From NCBI GenBank assembly GCA_030151105.1, contig JASLEN010000371.1:1-8135 (forward strand): a stretch of DNA of 8,135 nucleotides, in the 5' to 3' direction. A program made the position numbers and the translations under genes. Positions 1 through 4,767 of the stretch are shown here, one piece after another. Each line of letters starts with the position of its first letter. Within the stretch, counting starts at the first letter, position 1. The DNA is from Dysgonomonas sp. (GTDB lineage: Bacteria; Bacteroidota; Bacteroidia; Bacteroidales; Dysgonomonadaceae). The notes under the pieces were generated by a model that had not been told where the DNA came from, searched no databases, and saw nothing but the letters and a program-made list of their open reading frames with translations.

Positions 1-123
1 TCCCACCACTACCATCAATCGTCTTTGCCCAACTTCTTCCGACAACACTAATCCATAGGTTGCAGATTGAGCTTGATTGAATGAAAAGCCAAGTACTATT
101 AATCTTACTTTATTGTTGTCCAT
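1..123 (-). CDS. Bifunctional nuclease (DUF151) family protein, N-terminal part
   Basis: The first 41 codons lie in this window; the rest runs off its left edge. The translation begins MDNNKVRLIVLGFSFNQAQS and continues with a Tyr-Gly-Leu-Val-Leu stretch, two glutamates and Gly-Gln-Arg-Arg before a valine-rich strand ending in Gly. This pattern of a KV-x-L-x-VLG strand, an SxxQ(S/A) turn, a (Y/G)xLVL strand and a basic turn leading to a V/I-rich strand is characteristic of DUF151 proteins. Some members have been reported to have DNase and RNase activity, and in Bacteroidales they are single-domain cytosolic proteins with a C-terminal UVR-like extension. The ATG is preceded by an A/G-rich stretch (aagaaaaagagat), normal for this phylum. 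The gene is divergent from gtrA. The family call is from memory of the N-terminal pattern; the catalytic part cannot be seen. Confidence 0.78.
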   Translation of the reverse strand, partial: MDNNKVRLIVLGFSFNQAQSATYGLVLSEEVGQRRLMVVVG

Positions 124-160
124 ATCTCTTTTTCTTACACTTTTGGATTTATAGCAATCT

Positions 161-168
161 CAAATATA
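161..168 (-). promoter_or_regulatory. Candidate -7 promoter element for the DUF151 gene
   Basis: On the minus strand this reads TATATTTG, a full match to the Bacteroidota -7 consensus TAnnTTTG. It lies about 38 bp upstream of the ATG at 123. No TTTG-type -33 element sits at the usual distance, so the promoter is only half supported. A second match, TACATTTG (211-204, minus), is inside the palindrome further upstream. Confidence 0.45.
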
Positions 169-187
169 ACGAATAATTATTGGATTT

Positions 188-201
188 ACCATATATATGG
201 T
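188..201. repeat. Perfect 14-bp palindrome, possible operator
   Basis: ACCATATATATGGT is its own reverse complement over all 14 bases. It lies in the gap between the divergent DUF151 and gtrA genes, upstream of the candidate -7 boxes of both. It abuts a second palindrome at 200-213, sharing two bases with it. Such symmetry suits a dimeric repressor or activator site. The AT-rich core raises the chance of coincidence, but the ACC/GGT ends are less easily explained by composition alone. Confidence 0.4.
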
Positions 202-213
202 TACAAATGTAAC
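200..213. repeat. Inverted repeat GTTACA-aa-TGTAAC, possible operator
   Basis: Two perfect 6-bp half sites are separated by 2 bp, forming a 14-bp dyad. Its centre is 12 bp from the centre of the neighbouring palindrome, a little more than one helical turn. The minus-strand reading contains TACATTTG, a match to the -7 consensus, so a protein bound here could cover a promoter for the DUF151 gene. No regulator gene is visible in the window. Confidence 0.42.
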
Positions 214-257
214 GAGCAAAAAGCTGATATAATATTCTCACAGCTAAAAAAAAAGAT

Positions 258-265
258 TACCTTTG
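258..265 (+). promoter_or_regulatory. Candidate -7 promoter element for gtrA
   Basis: TACCTTTG matches TAnnTTTG exactly. Transcription would begin a few bases downstream, near 270, giving a leader of about 45 nt before the ATG at 317. No TTG or TTTG is seen 19-21 bp upstream, so the -33 element is weak or absent. The position matters because it overlaps the TTG that would open the longest reading frame (263), which argues that the true start is one of the downstream ATGs. Confidence 0.5.
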
Positions 266-316
266 CTCTCTTATTTACACGTTTATACATTACAAAACTC
301 TGAAATTTTGAAAAAA

Positions 317-799
317 ATGAGCATGATGATAGAAAGAGTGATAGATTTAGCAAAAAGCAACACATTCAAGCAGTTAATGAAATATGGCATAGTTGGAGGG
401 GTTGGATTTGCAATCGAGTTTTCGATATTCTTTTTGCTTAATAATTTTTGGAATGTTCAATATCCATTTACAGCACAAGTAGCAACTCTTACAGGAAACT
501 TATTTAGCCTTGAGACTATCAATACTGGCACATCTCACATCATCAGCTGTGTCATTGCCATCATCAACAATTTTATACTCAATAGCTATTTTACTTTCAA
601 AGTAACTAATAATAAGCTCAAGCGCTTTCTTTCATTCTTCGGAATAGCTAGCATTGGTCTAGTAATCAGCACCACCCTACTTACACTCTTCATAGAACAC
701 TTAGGACTCTCAGATATGTTTGGAAAACTATTAGCCACAGGAATTGTAGCAATGATGCAATTTGCCTTCAATAAGTTTTTTACATTTAAACAACAATAA
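317..799 (+). CDS. GtrA-family membrane protein
   Basis: This 160-residue protein has four likely membrane helices, at about 22-42, 72-94, 104-126 and 134-155, the usual layout of GtrA proteins. GtrA members are small inner-membrane proteins linked to cell-surface polysaccharide synthesis; the best known are proposed to move undecaprenyl-phosphate-linked sugars across the membrane. Typical features are the early Lys-Tyr-Gly-Ile-Val-Gly-Gly segment (22-28) leading into helix 1, and two related motifs ending the helix pairs: NFILNSYFTFK (85-95) and QFAFNKFFTFK (148-158). The latter fit the (N/Q)FxxN(R/K)xxTF signature seen twice in the family. Helices 1 and 2 are separated by about 30 residues, somewhat longer than usual. 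In-frame ATGs at 317, 323 and 326 are all possible starts; homologues often begin Met-Ile-Glu-Arg, favouring 326. The upstream TTG at 263 lies in the promoter. No glycosyltransferase gene adjoins it, so the substrate is unknown. Confidence 0.85.
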   Translation: MSMMIERVIDLAKSNTFKQLMKYGIVGGVGFAIEFSIFFLLNNFWNVQYPFTAQVATLTGNLFSLETINTGTSHIISCVIAIINNFILNSYFTFKVTNNKLKRFLSFFGIASIGLVISTTLLTLFIEHLGLSDMFGKLLATGIVAMMQFAFNKFFTFKQQ

Positions 800-857
800 A
801 AACCCCAAAGTTTCATTTTTAGAGCACATTCTTTACGATTGTTACATTTTTCAAAAC

Positions 858-902
858 ATGCATGAACAAAATTCGAGGAACTTTGTTATAATATTTGTTT
901 GA
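858..902 (+). other. Possible 14-codon leader reading frame
   Basis: ATG at 858 opens a 14-codon frame (MHEQNSRNFVIIFV) ending in TGA at 900-902. An overlapping frame from the ATG at 862 gives MNKIRGTLL and stops at 891. Both run across the first copy of the repeated motif at 871-890, so a translating ribosome would block its pairing with the segment at 904-915. No ribosome-binding signal or coding bias supports either frame. It is listed only because of its position relative to the alternative stems. Confidence 0.12.
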
Positions 903-955
903 CACAAAGTCTCGATCCCGAACCAATACTCCCGATTCGAGTGTTCTTTGTCATA
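871..955 (+). promoter_or_regulatory. Possible alternative-stem leader with a 20-bp direct repeat
   Basis: Three segments are related. Segment A (871-890) and segment C (935-955) are imperfect direct copies: ATTCGAG, a 3-4 nt variable part, CTTTGT, one variable base, then ATA. Segment B (904-915, ACAAAGTCTCGA) lies between them and is complementary to both. A:B gives 880-886 with 904-910 and 873-877 with 911-915, with a two-base bulge. B:C gives 904-909 with 946-951 and 911-915 with 937-941, with an uneven internal loop. The two stems exclude one another, as in attenuators and riboswitches. The loop of the B:C stem also holds TCCCGA twice (916-921 and 930-935). No known riboswitch class was recognised. 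If transcription starts inside or after A, only the B:C stem would form in RNA. Confidence 0.4.
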
Positions 956-977
956 AAAGTAAAAACAATCTGAGAAC

Positions 978-1016
978 CAACTATAAAGAAAGAATTAACA
1001 ACAGACTTTATAGTTG
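978..1016 (+). repeat. Perfect 11-bp inverted repeat in the leader
   Basis: CAACTATAAAG (978-988) and CTTTATAGTTG (1006-1016) are exact reverse complements, with a 17-nt loop. No T-run follows the right arm, so it does not look like an intrinsic terminator. It ends 41 nt before the ATG at 1058 and may stabilise the 5' end of that transcript, or act as a DNA site. Confidence 0.5.
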
Positions 1017-1057
1017 ATTAGGTAATAAAATAGTTCAGGGAGGACTTATATAGTAAA

Positions 1058-2188
1058 ATGCTATCGAAAGGAATTAAAAAATACTTGACCAATCCGATAA
1101 TAGGTATATTACCTTTTGTTGTGTATATTATCCTACAGACTCACTTACTACCTGACCCGTATGCCTTCAGTATTGCCATTGCAACAACTCTGCTAGGTGA
1201 ATTCACTCTACGTAAGTACTTCAATAGTAAAATATATGGGCTGACTTTTTATATAACCCTCGTTGCTCTCACCATCATTGCTATACTGTGGCTAGTTGGC
1301 CATAAATGGATAGACAACAAATACACCTACTTATTAGCTGGCGAAGTTGCTATAGTTGTGCAATTGATGATATTCCGCTTCGGAAAAATGCCACTTAAGG
1401 CTAGACTTTTCAAGAAAAGAACCTTTCTCGAAAAAGTTCTACTTGATGATTTCTTCTTCACATCAGCTATTCTCAAATATGTACTCACAGCCCACGTATT
1501 CGTTATATTGACATATAAACAGTTAATTGGAGGACGCATATATCCCACCATCGACTTATATATTTATGCAATCATACCATCCCTTATAATAATAGGACTA
1601 TTCATTTATCAAATTTTTAAAAGTAAATACATCATCCGCAAACTACATGAGGAAGAATGGCTACCGATTGTAACAGAGAAAGGTGAAGTTACTGGTAAAA
1701 TAGCTAAAGCGGTCTCTAGGACATTAAAAAACAAATTCTTACATCCAGTAGTTCGTATTGCACTTGTTTGTAACCAGAAGGTATATATCCAAGAGCGAGC
1801 TATTGAAAACCTCCTTGATCCAGGAAAACTAGATCATCCCTTCGAAAAATATATGTTGTTCAAACACGAAGTTAGCACCGCAGCTCACAACAGTATAAAA
1901 AGAGTATTAGATACTGATATTGATACTGAACCTAAATTTGTAGTACAATATGTCTTCGAAAATGAATTAACAAAACGTCTCATATTTCTCTTCACCGTAG
2001 AAATAGAAGATGAGAGCATGATTTCGAGAACCGAAAAGATGACCGGAAAATTCTGGTCGGTTAGACAAATCGATCAAGAATTTGAGGACGGAGTATTTAG
2101 CGAATGTTTCGAACTAGAGTATGAATATCTGAAGCACATGATTCTGCTTGAGGATGCAGACAATTTGATAAAAAAAGAAGAGAACTAA
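1058..2188 (+). CDS. Six-helix membrane protein with degenerate Nudix-like C-terminal domain
   Basis: This 376-residue protein has two parts. Residues 1-190 contain about six hydrophobic helices (near 13-29, 35-50, 61-81, 92-107, 134-152 and 168-186). Residues 198-365 form a soluble domain that reads like a Nudix hydrolase of the isopentenyl-diphosphate isomerase type: Glu-Trp-Leu-Pro-Ile-Val-Thr-Glu-Lys-Gly-Glu-Val-Thr-Gly, then Leu-His-Pro-Val-Val-Arg (228-233), a Val-Tyr-Ile-Gln-Glu-Arg strand (242-247) and a Leu-Asp-Pro-Gly-Lys-Leu-Asp loop. Where the Nudix box (Gx5Ex7REUxEExGU) should be, at about 265-285, only Glu271 fits; the REUxEE positions read Ser-Ile-Lys-Arg-Val-Leu. Metal-dependent hydrolysis is therefore unlikely, and a ligand-sensing or structural role is more plausible. 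A GGGAGGA stretch at 1038-1044 lies 13 nt before the ATG, longer than an ideal Shine-Dalgarno gap. The stop codon overlaps that of the convergent transporter gene. I know of no experimentally assigned function. Confidence 0.75.
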   Translation: MLSKGIKKYLTNPIIGILPFVVYIILQTHLLPDPYAFSIAIATTLLGEFTLRKYFNSKIYGLTFYITLVALTIIAILWLVGHKWIDNKYTYLLAGEVAIVVQLMIFRFGKMPLKARLFKKRTFLEKVLLDDFFFTSAILKYVLTAHVFVILTYKQLIGGRIYPTIDLYIYAIIPSLIIIGLFIYQIFKSKYIIRKLHEEEWLPIVTEKGEVTGKIAKAVSRTLKNKFLHPVVRIALVCNQKVYIQERAIENLLDPGKLDHPFEKYMLFKHEVSTAAHNSIKRVLDTDIDTEPKFVVQYVFENELTKRLIFLFTVEIEDESMISRTEKMTGKFWSVRQIDQEFEDGVFSECFELEYEYLKHMILLEDADNLIKKEEN

Positions 2189-3084
2189 TTCACAATGGTT
2201 CCTCTTCTAGAAGCTCTCCACACTTGAAATGAGTTTACCATGTTTTGCCACAGAACATACGCTCCTGGAGCCACTGACGAAATAGGATTGAGATAGGTCT
2301 GCGCCATCCAAATGGCTAAGATTGTATTTTTTTGTCCTAATCCTTGTCCTCCCGAAACTACATTACCATACTTACGCCCCACATATCGCCCTGCTACAAA
2401 TTGTAATACACAAGTAACTAGAGCAATAATAGCCAAACCTATTTCAATAAAGTAATTTGTTGCCTGATTTACCACAAACTGAACCGTATTGCCAGTAATA
2501 ATGATGAGAGCAAAAGACCAAAGATAAAAAGATATAGCTTTCAACTGCTTCACCTTTTCATGTATCTGAGGAAAAATCTTATACAGAAGAAACGCCAACA
2601 CAAAAGGGAAAATCAGCAATACAAACACCTTCTCCCCTATAATTAAGACAGAATGTCCAAATGAAGCAGCATCAACAGTACCCGTTAGAGCGAAACTGAT
2701 GGGTGCCACAACAGCAATCACCAAGTTGCAGAGTAAACTATAAGCCGCCAAACTCTCCACGTTTCCACCTAACATTCCTGCTATCACTGGTGCAGCTGTA
2801 GCCGTAGGTGCAAGCATACATATCATAGCTCCTTGCGCCAAGACCTCATCGAATGGAAGAAAAATGCAATACAAAAGAGCACTACCTACCAACTGAACTC
2901 CTAGAAGAATGTAATGAAATTTAGAGAAACGAATCCTCTCAAACGAGACATTACAATAAGTAAAAAACAACATCAAGCCAATAAGAAAAGGTGTGATGAA
3001 AGCAAGCATTGACACTTGCTTATAAAAAATGAAGCCTATAAGCATTGCTATAGGCATCATATATGACTTTATTGTTTTCAACAT
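2185..3084 (-). CDS. BASS-family transporter (bile acid:sodium symporter-like)
   Basis: This 299-residue hydrophobic protein has 9-10 predicted membrane helices, the normal size for bacterial BASS transporters. These use a sodium gradient to carry bile acids or other organic anions such as pantoate or keto acids. Two unwound 'crossover' regions typical of the fold are visible: Ala-Pro-Thr-Ala-Thr-Ala-Ala-Pro-Val-Ile-Ala-Gly-Met-Leu-Gly-Gly-Asn (92-108) and Gly-Gln-Gly-Leu-Gly-Gln-Lys-Asn-Thr (246-254), the latter followed by Ala-Ile-Trp-Met and Ser-Val-Ala-Pro-Gly-Ala-Tyr. By my alignment the sodium-site glutamate of the Neisseria ASBT homologue (Glu260) falls at Gln247, so ion coupling may differ. 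Start ATG at 3084; the minus strand upstream holds TATACTTTG, one base short of a -7 match. The 73-residue protein gene lies 54 bp upstream on the same strand and could be co-transcribed. The substrate cannot be told from sequence. Confidence 0.87.
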   Translation of the reverse strand: MLKTIKSYMMPIAMLIGFIFYKQVSMLAFITPFLIGLMLFFTYCNVSFERIRFSKFHYILLGVQLVGSALLYCIFLPFDEVLAQGAMICMLAPTATAAPVIAGMLGGNVESLAAYSLLCNLVIAVVAPISFALTGTVDAASFGHSVLIIGEKVFVLLIFPFVLAFLLYKIFPQIHEKVKQLKAISFYLWSFALIIITGNTVQFVVNQATNYFIEIGLAIIALVTCVLQFVAGRYVGRKYGNVVSGGQGLGQKNTILAIWMAQTYLNPISSVAPGAYVLWQNMVNSFQVWRASRRGTIVN

Positions 3085-3138
3085 ATTCTAAACTTGTTTT
3101 TCAAGCCTGTTGATATTCAAAGTATAACAAAAGAATCA

Positions 3139-3360
3139 TCAAAAACTATTGTTATTATTGTTTCTATGTTGGAGTCTATCTATTGTTTGCTCCAATCTTT
3201 TAACTCTTTCTGCCATATCATCCACTTCCGAATAAGTATTATTTAGCTTATCGGTAACTTTAGATAATTTCCAGTAAATAAGCACACATAACACAACAGT
3301 TATGGCAAATCCCATCAAAAGCGTGCCTGGAATATCTATTGCAAATCCCATTTCTTCCAT
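3139..3360 (-). CDS. Small membrane-anchored coiled-coil protein
   Basis: This 73-residue protein has one hydrophobic helix (about 11-30) preceded by a short Asp-Ile-Pro turn. A charged amphipathic helix with heptad spacing follows (about 33-66, with Leu/Val at regular steps and many Lys, Glu, Asp and Arg), ending in an Asn-rich tail of five asparagines. The layout recalls PspB/PspC-like accessory proteins, but I do not recognise the family. It is probably a real gene: it has an ATG with an A-rich upstream region, a coherent helix-plus-coil protein, the same strand as the transporter gene 54 bp downstream, and the sequence it covers is not needed by the divergent gene at 3422. A second in-frame ATG at 3351 is an alternative start. 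A membrane-tethered assembly or partner role is an inference. Confidence 0.62.
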   Translation of the reverse strand: MEEMGFAIDIPGTLLMGFAITVVLCVLIYWKLSKVTDKLNNTYSEVDDMAERVKRLEQTIDRLQHRNNNNNSF

Positions 3361-3421
3361 TGTAATAATTCTTTATTTTGTATTTTGCTGTCTTAAAGTT
3401 CTAAATCTCATTGTAAAGATA

Positions 3422-3775
3422 ATGAAAATTATATATAATAAAATACTACCACCCAAAGGATTCACTGCAATTAATCTATTTGGAGTCATTTTTGCTCGAA
3501 GTGAACAAGCTCCCATCGACAGATATATCATTAATCATGAGGCTATTCACACCGCACAAATTAGAGAATTACTCTTTATCCCTTTTTATATATTCTACGT
3601 TATAGAATGGATAATCAAGCTCATACAATATCGCAACCCTAAAACAGCCTACTATAACATTTCATTTGAAAGAGAAGCCTACAGCAATCACCACAAGCTA
3701 GAGTATCTGAAACAACGAAAACACTTTAGTTTCTGGAAATATTTAGTTACAAAAAATACTACTTTCGATAAATAA
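3422..3775 (+). CDS. Small HEXXH-motif protein, putative membrane-associated metallopeptidase-like
   Basis: This 117-residue protein carries His39-Glu40-Ala-Ile-His43, the HEXXH zinc-binding signature, followed by Thr-Ala-Gln. About 40 residues later comes Ser-Phe-Glu-Arg-Glu-Ala-Tyr (81-87), where a glutamate could serve as third metal ligand as in gluzincins. Between them is a hydrophobic, aromatic segment (about 51-69) able to sit in or on the membrane. The N-terminal Lys-Ile-Leu-Pro-Pro-Lys-Gly-Phe-Thr-Ala-Ile-Asn-Leu-Phe-Gly stretch looks conserved, and I recall similar small unnamed proteins in Bacteroidales. At this length it is much shorter than characterised HEXXH peptidases, so proteolytic activity is unproven. 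The ATG at 3422 fits the conserved N-terminus; a longer in-frame start at 3302 would run antiparallel through the 73-residue gene and adds only low-complexity hydrophobic residues. fabI follows on the same strand with its own promoter. Confidence 0.75.
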   Translation: MKIIYNKILPPKGFTAINLFGVIFARSEQAPIDRYIINHEAIHTAQIRELLFIPFYIFYVIEWIIKLIQYRNPKTAYYNISFEREAYSNHHKLEYLKQRKHFSFWKYLVTKNTTFDK

Positions 3776-3782
3776 AATTAGA

Positions 3783-3817
3783 TTTTGATAGTATGTTGCA
3801 CAAATTTGTTATTTTTG
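3783..3817 (+). promoter_or_regulatory. fabI promoter (-33 TTTTG, -7 TATTTTTG)
   Basis: TATTTTTG at 3810-3817 matches the TAnnTTTG -7 consensus exactly, and TTTTG at 3783-3787 can serve as the -33 element. The spacing is 22 bp, one more than the usual 19-21. Transcription would begin near 3824 and give a leader of about 45 nt. It lies just after the stop of the preceding gene, so fabI can be transcribed independently. Confidence 0.6.
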
Positions 3818-3820
3818 TGC
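3798..3820. repeat. Inverted repeat GCACAAA-9-TTTGTGC over the fabI -7 element
   Basis: The arms at 3798-3804 and 3814-3820 are exact reverse complements separated by 9 bp, and the right arm overlaps the -7 element. This position suits an operator for a dimeric repressor. It could also be a chance result of the TTTG/CAAA-rich sequence around the promoter. No FapR- or FabR-like regulator gene is present in the window. Confidence 0.4.
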
Positions 3821-3869
3821 TACAAGTTGCTTTTGAAAAAGAACGAATATTTATAAAATAAGATACAAC

Positions 3870-4688
3870 ATGAGTAATAATTTATTGAAAGGCAAAAGAG
3901 GAATTATCTTTGGAGCTCTAAACGACAAATCTATCGCATGGAAAGTGGCTGTAAAAGCTGTAGAGCAAGGTGCTAAAATCACCCTATCTAATACAGCTAT
4001 GGCTTTGAGAATGGGTGGAGTAAACGAACTAGGAGAAAAACTAGGAGCTACTGTAATCCCTGCTGATGCAACAAGTGTTGAAGAACTAGAAGCAGTATTT
4101 ACACAATCGATGGAAGCACTAGGTGGCAAAATCGACTTCGTATTGCACTCTATTGGAATGTCGCCTAACGTACGCAAAAACATCCCTTATGATGACATCA
4201 ACTATGCAAACCTAGGCAAAACACTAGACGTATCTGCTACATCATTCCACAAAATGATGCAAGTAGCTAAGAAAATGGATGCTATTGCAGAAGAAGGTTC
4301 TATTGTTGCTCTAACTCATATTGCTGCTCAACGTACATTTACAGGATACAACGATATGGCTGATGCTAAAGCATTGTTAGAGTCATACGGACGTAGCTTT
4401 GGATATGTATATGGAAAAGATAAAAAAGTGCGTGTGAACACTATTTCACAATCACCTACTCCAACAACAGCTGGAGAAGGAATTTCAGGAATGACTGCAT
4501 TCTTGGACTTTGCAGAAAAAATGTCTCCTCTTGGTAACGCATCTGCTGACGAGTGCGCTGACTACTGTATTGTGATGTTCTCTGACTTCACGAAAAAAGT
4601 GACGATGCAAAACTTGTTCCACGATGGCGGCTTCTCAAACATGGGACTTACCCAAGCTATTGTTGAAGACTATATAGAGAAAAAGTAA
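3870..4688 (+). CDS. fabI: Enoyl-[acyl-carrier-protein] reductase (NADH), FabI
   Basis: The product performs the last reduction of each fatty-acid elongation cycle, turning trans-2-enoyl-ACP into acyl-ACP with NAD(P)H in the cytosol. The 272-residue protein is of standard length. It shows the FabI-type nucleotide loop Gly-Ile-Ile-Phe-Gly-Ala-Leu-Asn-Asp-Lys-Ser-Ile-Ala-Trp (11-24), an Asp-Ala-Thr motif (66-68), Leu-His-Ser-Ile-Gly (92-96) and the catalytic Tyr160-x6-Lys167 pair in Gly-Tyr-Asn-Asp-Met-Ala-Asp-Ala-Lys. Ser-Gln-Ser-Pro-Thr (193-197) then leads to the substrate-binding loop. The second tyrosine of the E. coli enzyme (Tyr146) is His150 here; the position is Phe in mycobacterial InhA, so it is not strictly fixed. 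The gene has its own promoter and ends in a strong intrinsic terminator. The AT-rich, A-heavy region before the ATG is usual for this phylum. Confidence 0.96.
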   Translation: MSNNLLKGKRGIIFGALNDKSIAWKVAVKAVEQGAKITLSNTAMALRMGGVNELGEKLGATVIPADATSVEELEAVFTQSMEALGGKIDFVLHSIGMSPNVRKNIPYDDINYANLGKTLDVSATSFHKMMQVAKKMDAIAEEGSIVALTHIAAQRTFTGYNDMADAKALLESYGRSFGYVYGKDKKVRVNTISQSPTPTTAGEGISGMTAFLDFAEKMSPLGNASADECADYCIVMFSDFTKKVTMQNLFHDGGFSNMGLTQAIVEDYIEKK

Positions 4689-4713
4689 TTCTAGCAAAGA
4701 ATAAAAATTAAAG

Positions 4714-4757
4714 AAACAGCTGTTGGAATGAAAAAATCCAATAGCTGTTTTTTGTTT
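4714..4757 (+). terminator. Intrinsic terminator after fabI
   Basis: Left arm AAACAGCTGTTGGA (4714-4727) pairs along its full length with TCCAATAGCTGTTT (4737-4750): 13 Watson-Crick pairs and one G-U. The loop is 9 nt (4728-4736), and the right arm runs into six consecutive Ts (4748-4753), then GTTT. Stem, loop and U-run all fit a rho-independent terminator. It ends about 10-14 nt before the ATG of the next gene. Confidence 0.9.
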
Positions 4758-4767
4758 ATAGCCATTT

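Noticed and set aside
263..316. TTG at 263 as a start giving gtrA a longer N-terminus.
   Set aside because: It overlaps the TACCTTTG promoter element at 258-265, the extra residues do not resemble GtrA, and several ATGs follow at 317-326.
586..816. Minus-strand open frame of 76 codons opposite gtrA.
   Set aside because: It lies almost wholly opposite a well-supported gene, and its product has no recognisable domain or coherent pattern. The frames opposite the Nudix-like, fabI, DUF2185, yciO-like and S41 genes were dismissed for the same reason.
857..864. CATGCATG palindrome as an operator.
   Set aside because: Eight bases of symmetry alone are too short to support a call in a window of this size.
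911..941. CCCGATTCGAG and, on the other strand, GGTTCGGGATC look like a tRNA T-arm.
   Set aside because: No acceptor, D or anticodon arms can be drawn around it on either strand, and the T-loop does not fit the TTCGAnTC pattern with a proper stem.
3374..3387. Tandem TATTTTG-TATTTTG heptamer as a -7 promoter pair for the HEXXH gene.
   Set aside because: Each copy is one base short of TAnnTTTG and no -33 element is visible; AT-rich sequence yields such repeats by chance.
3302..3421. Upstream ATG at 3302 as the start of the HEXXH protein.
   Set aside because: The 40 added residues run antiparallel through the 73-residue gene, and the conserved-looking N-terminus begins at the ATG at 3422.
4714..4757. 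The hairpin before the DUF2185-like gene as a riboswitch.
   Set aside because: A single long stem with a small loop and a U-run after fabI is fully explained as an intrinsic terminator; no alternative pairing segment was found.
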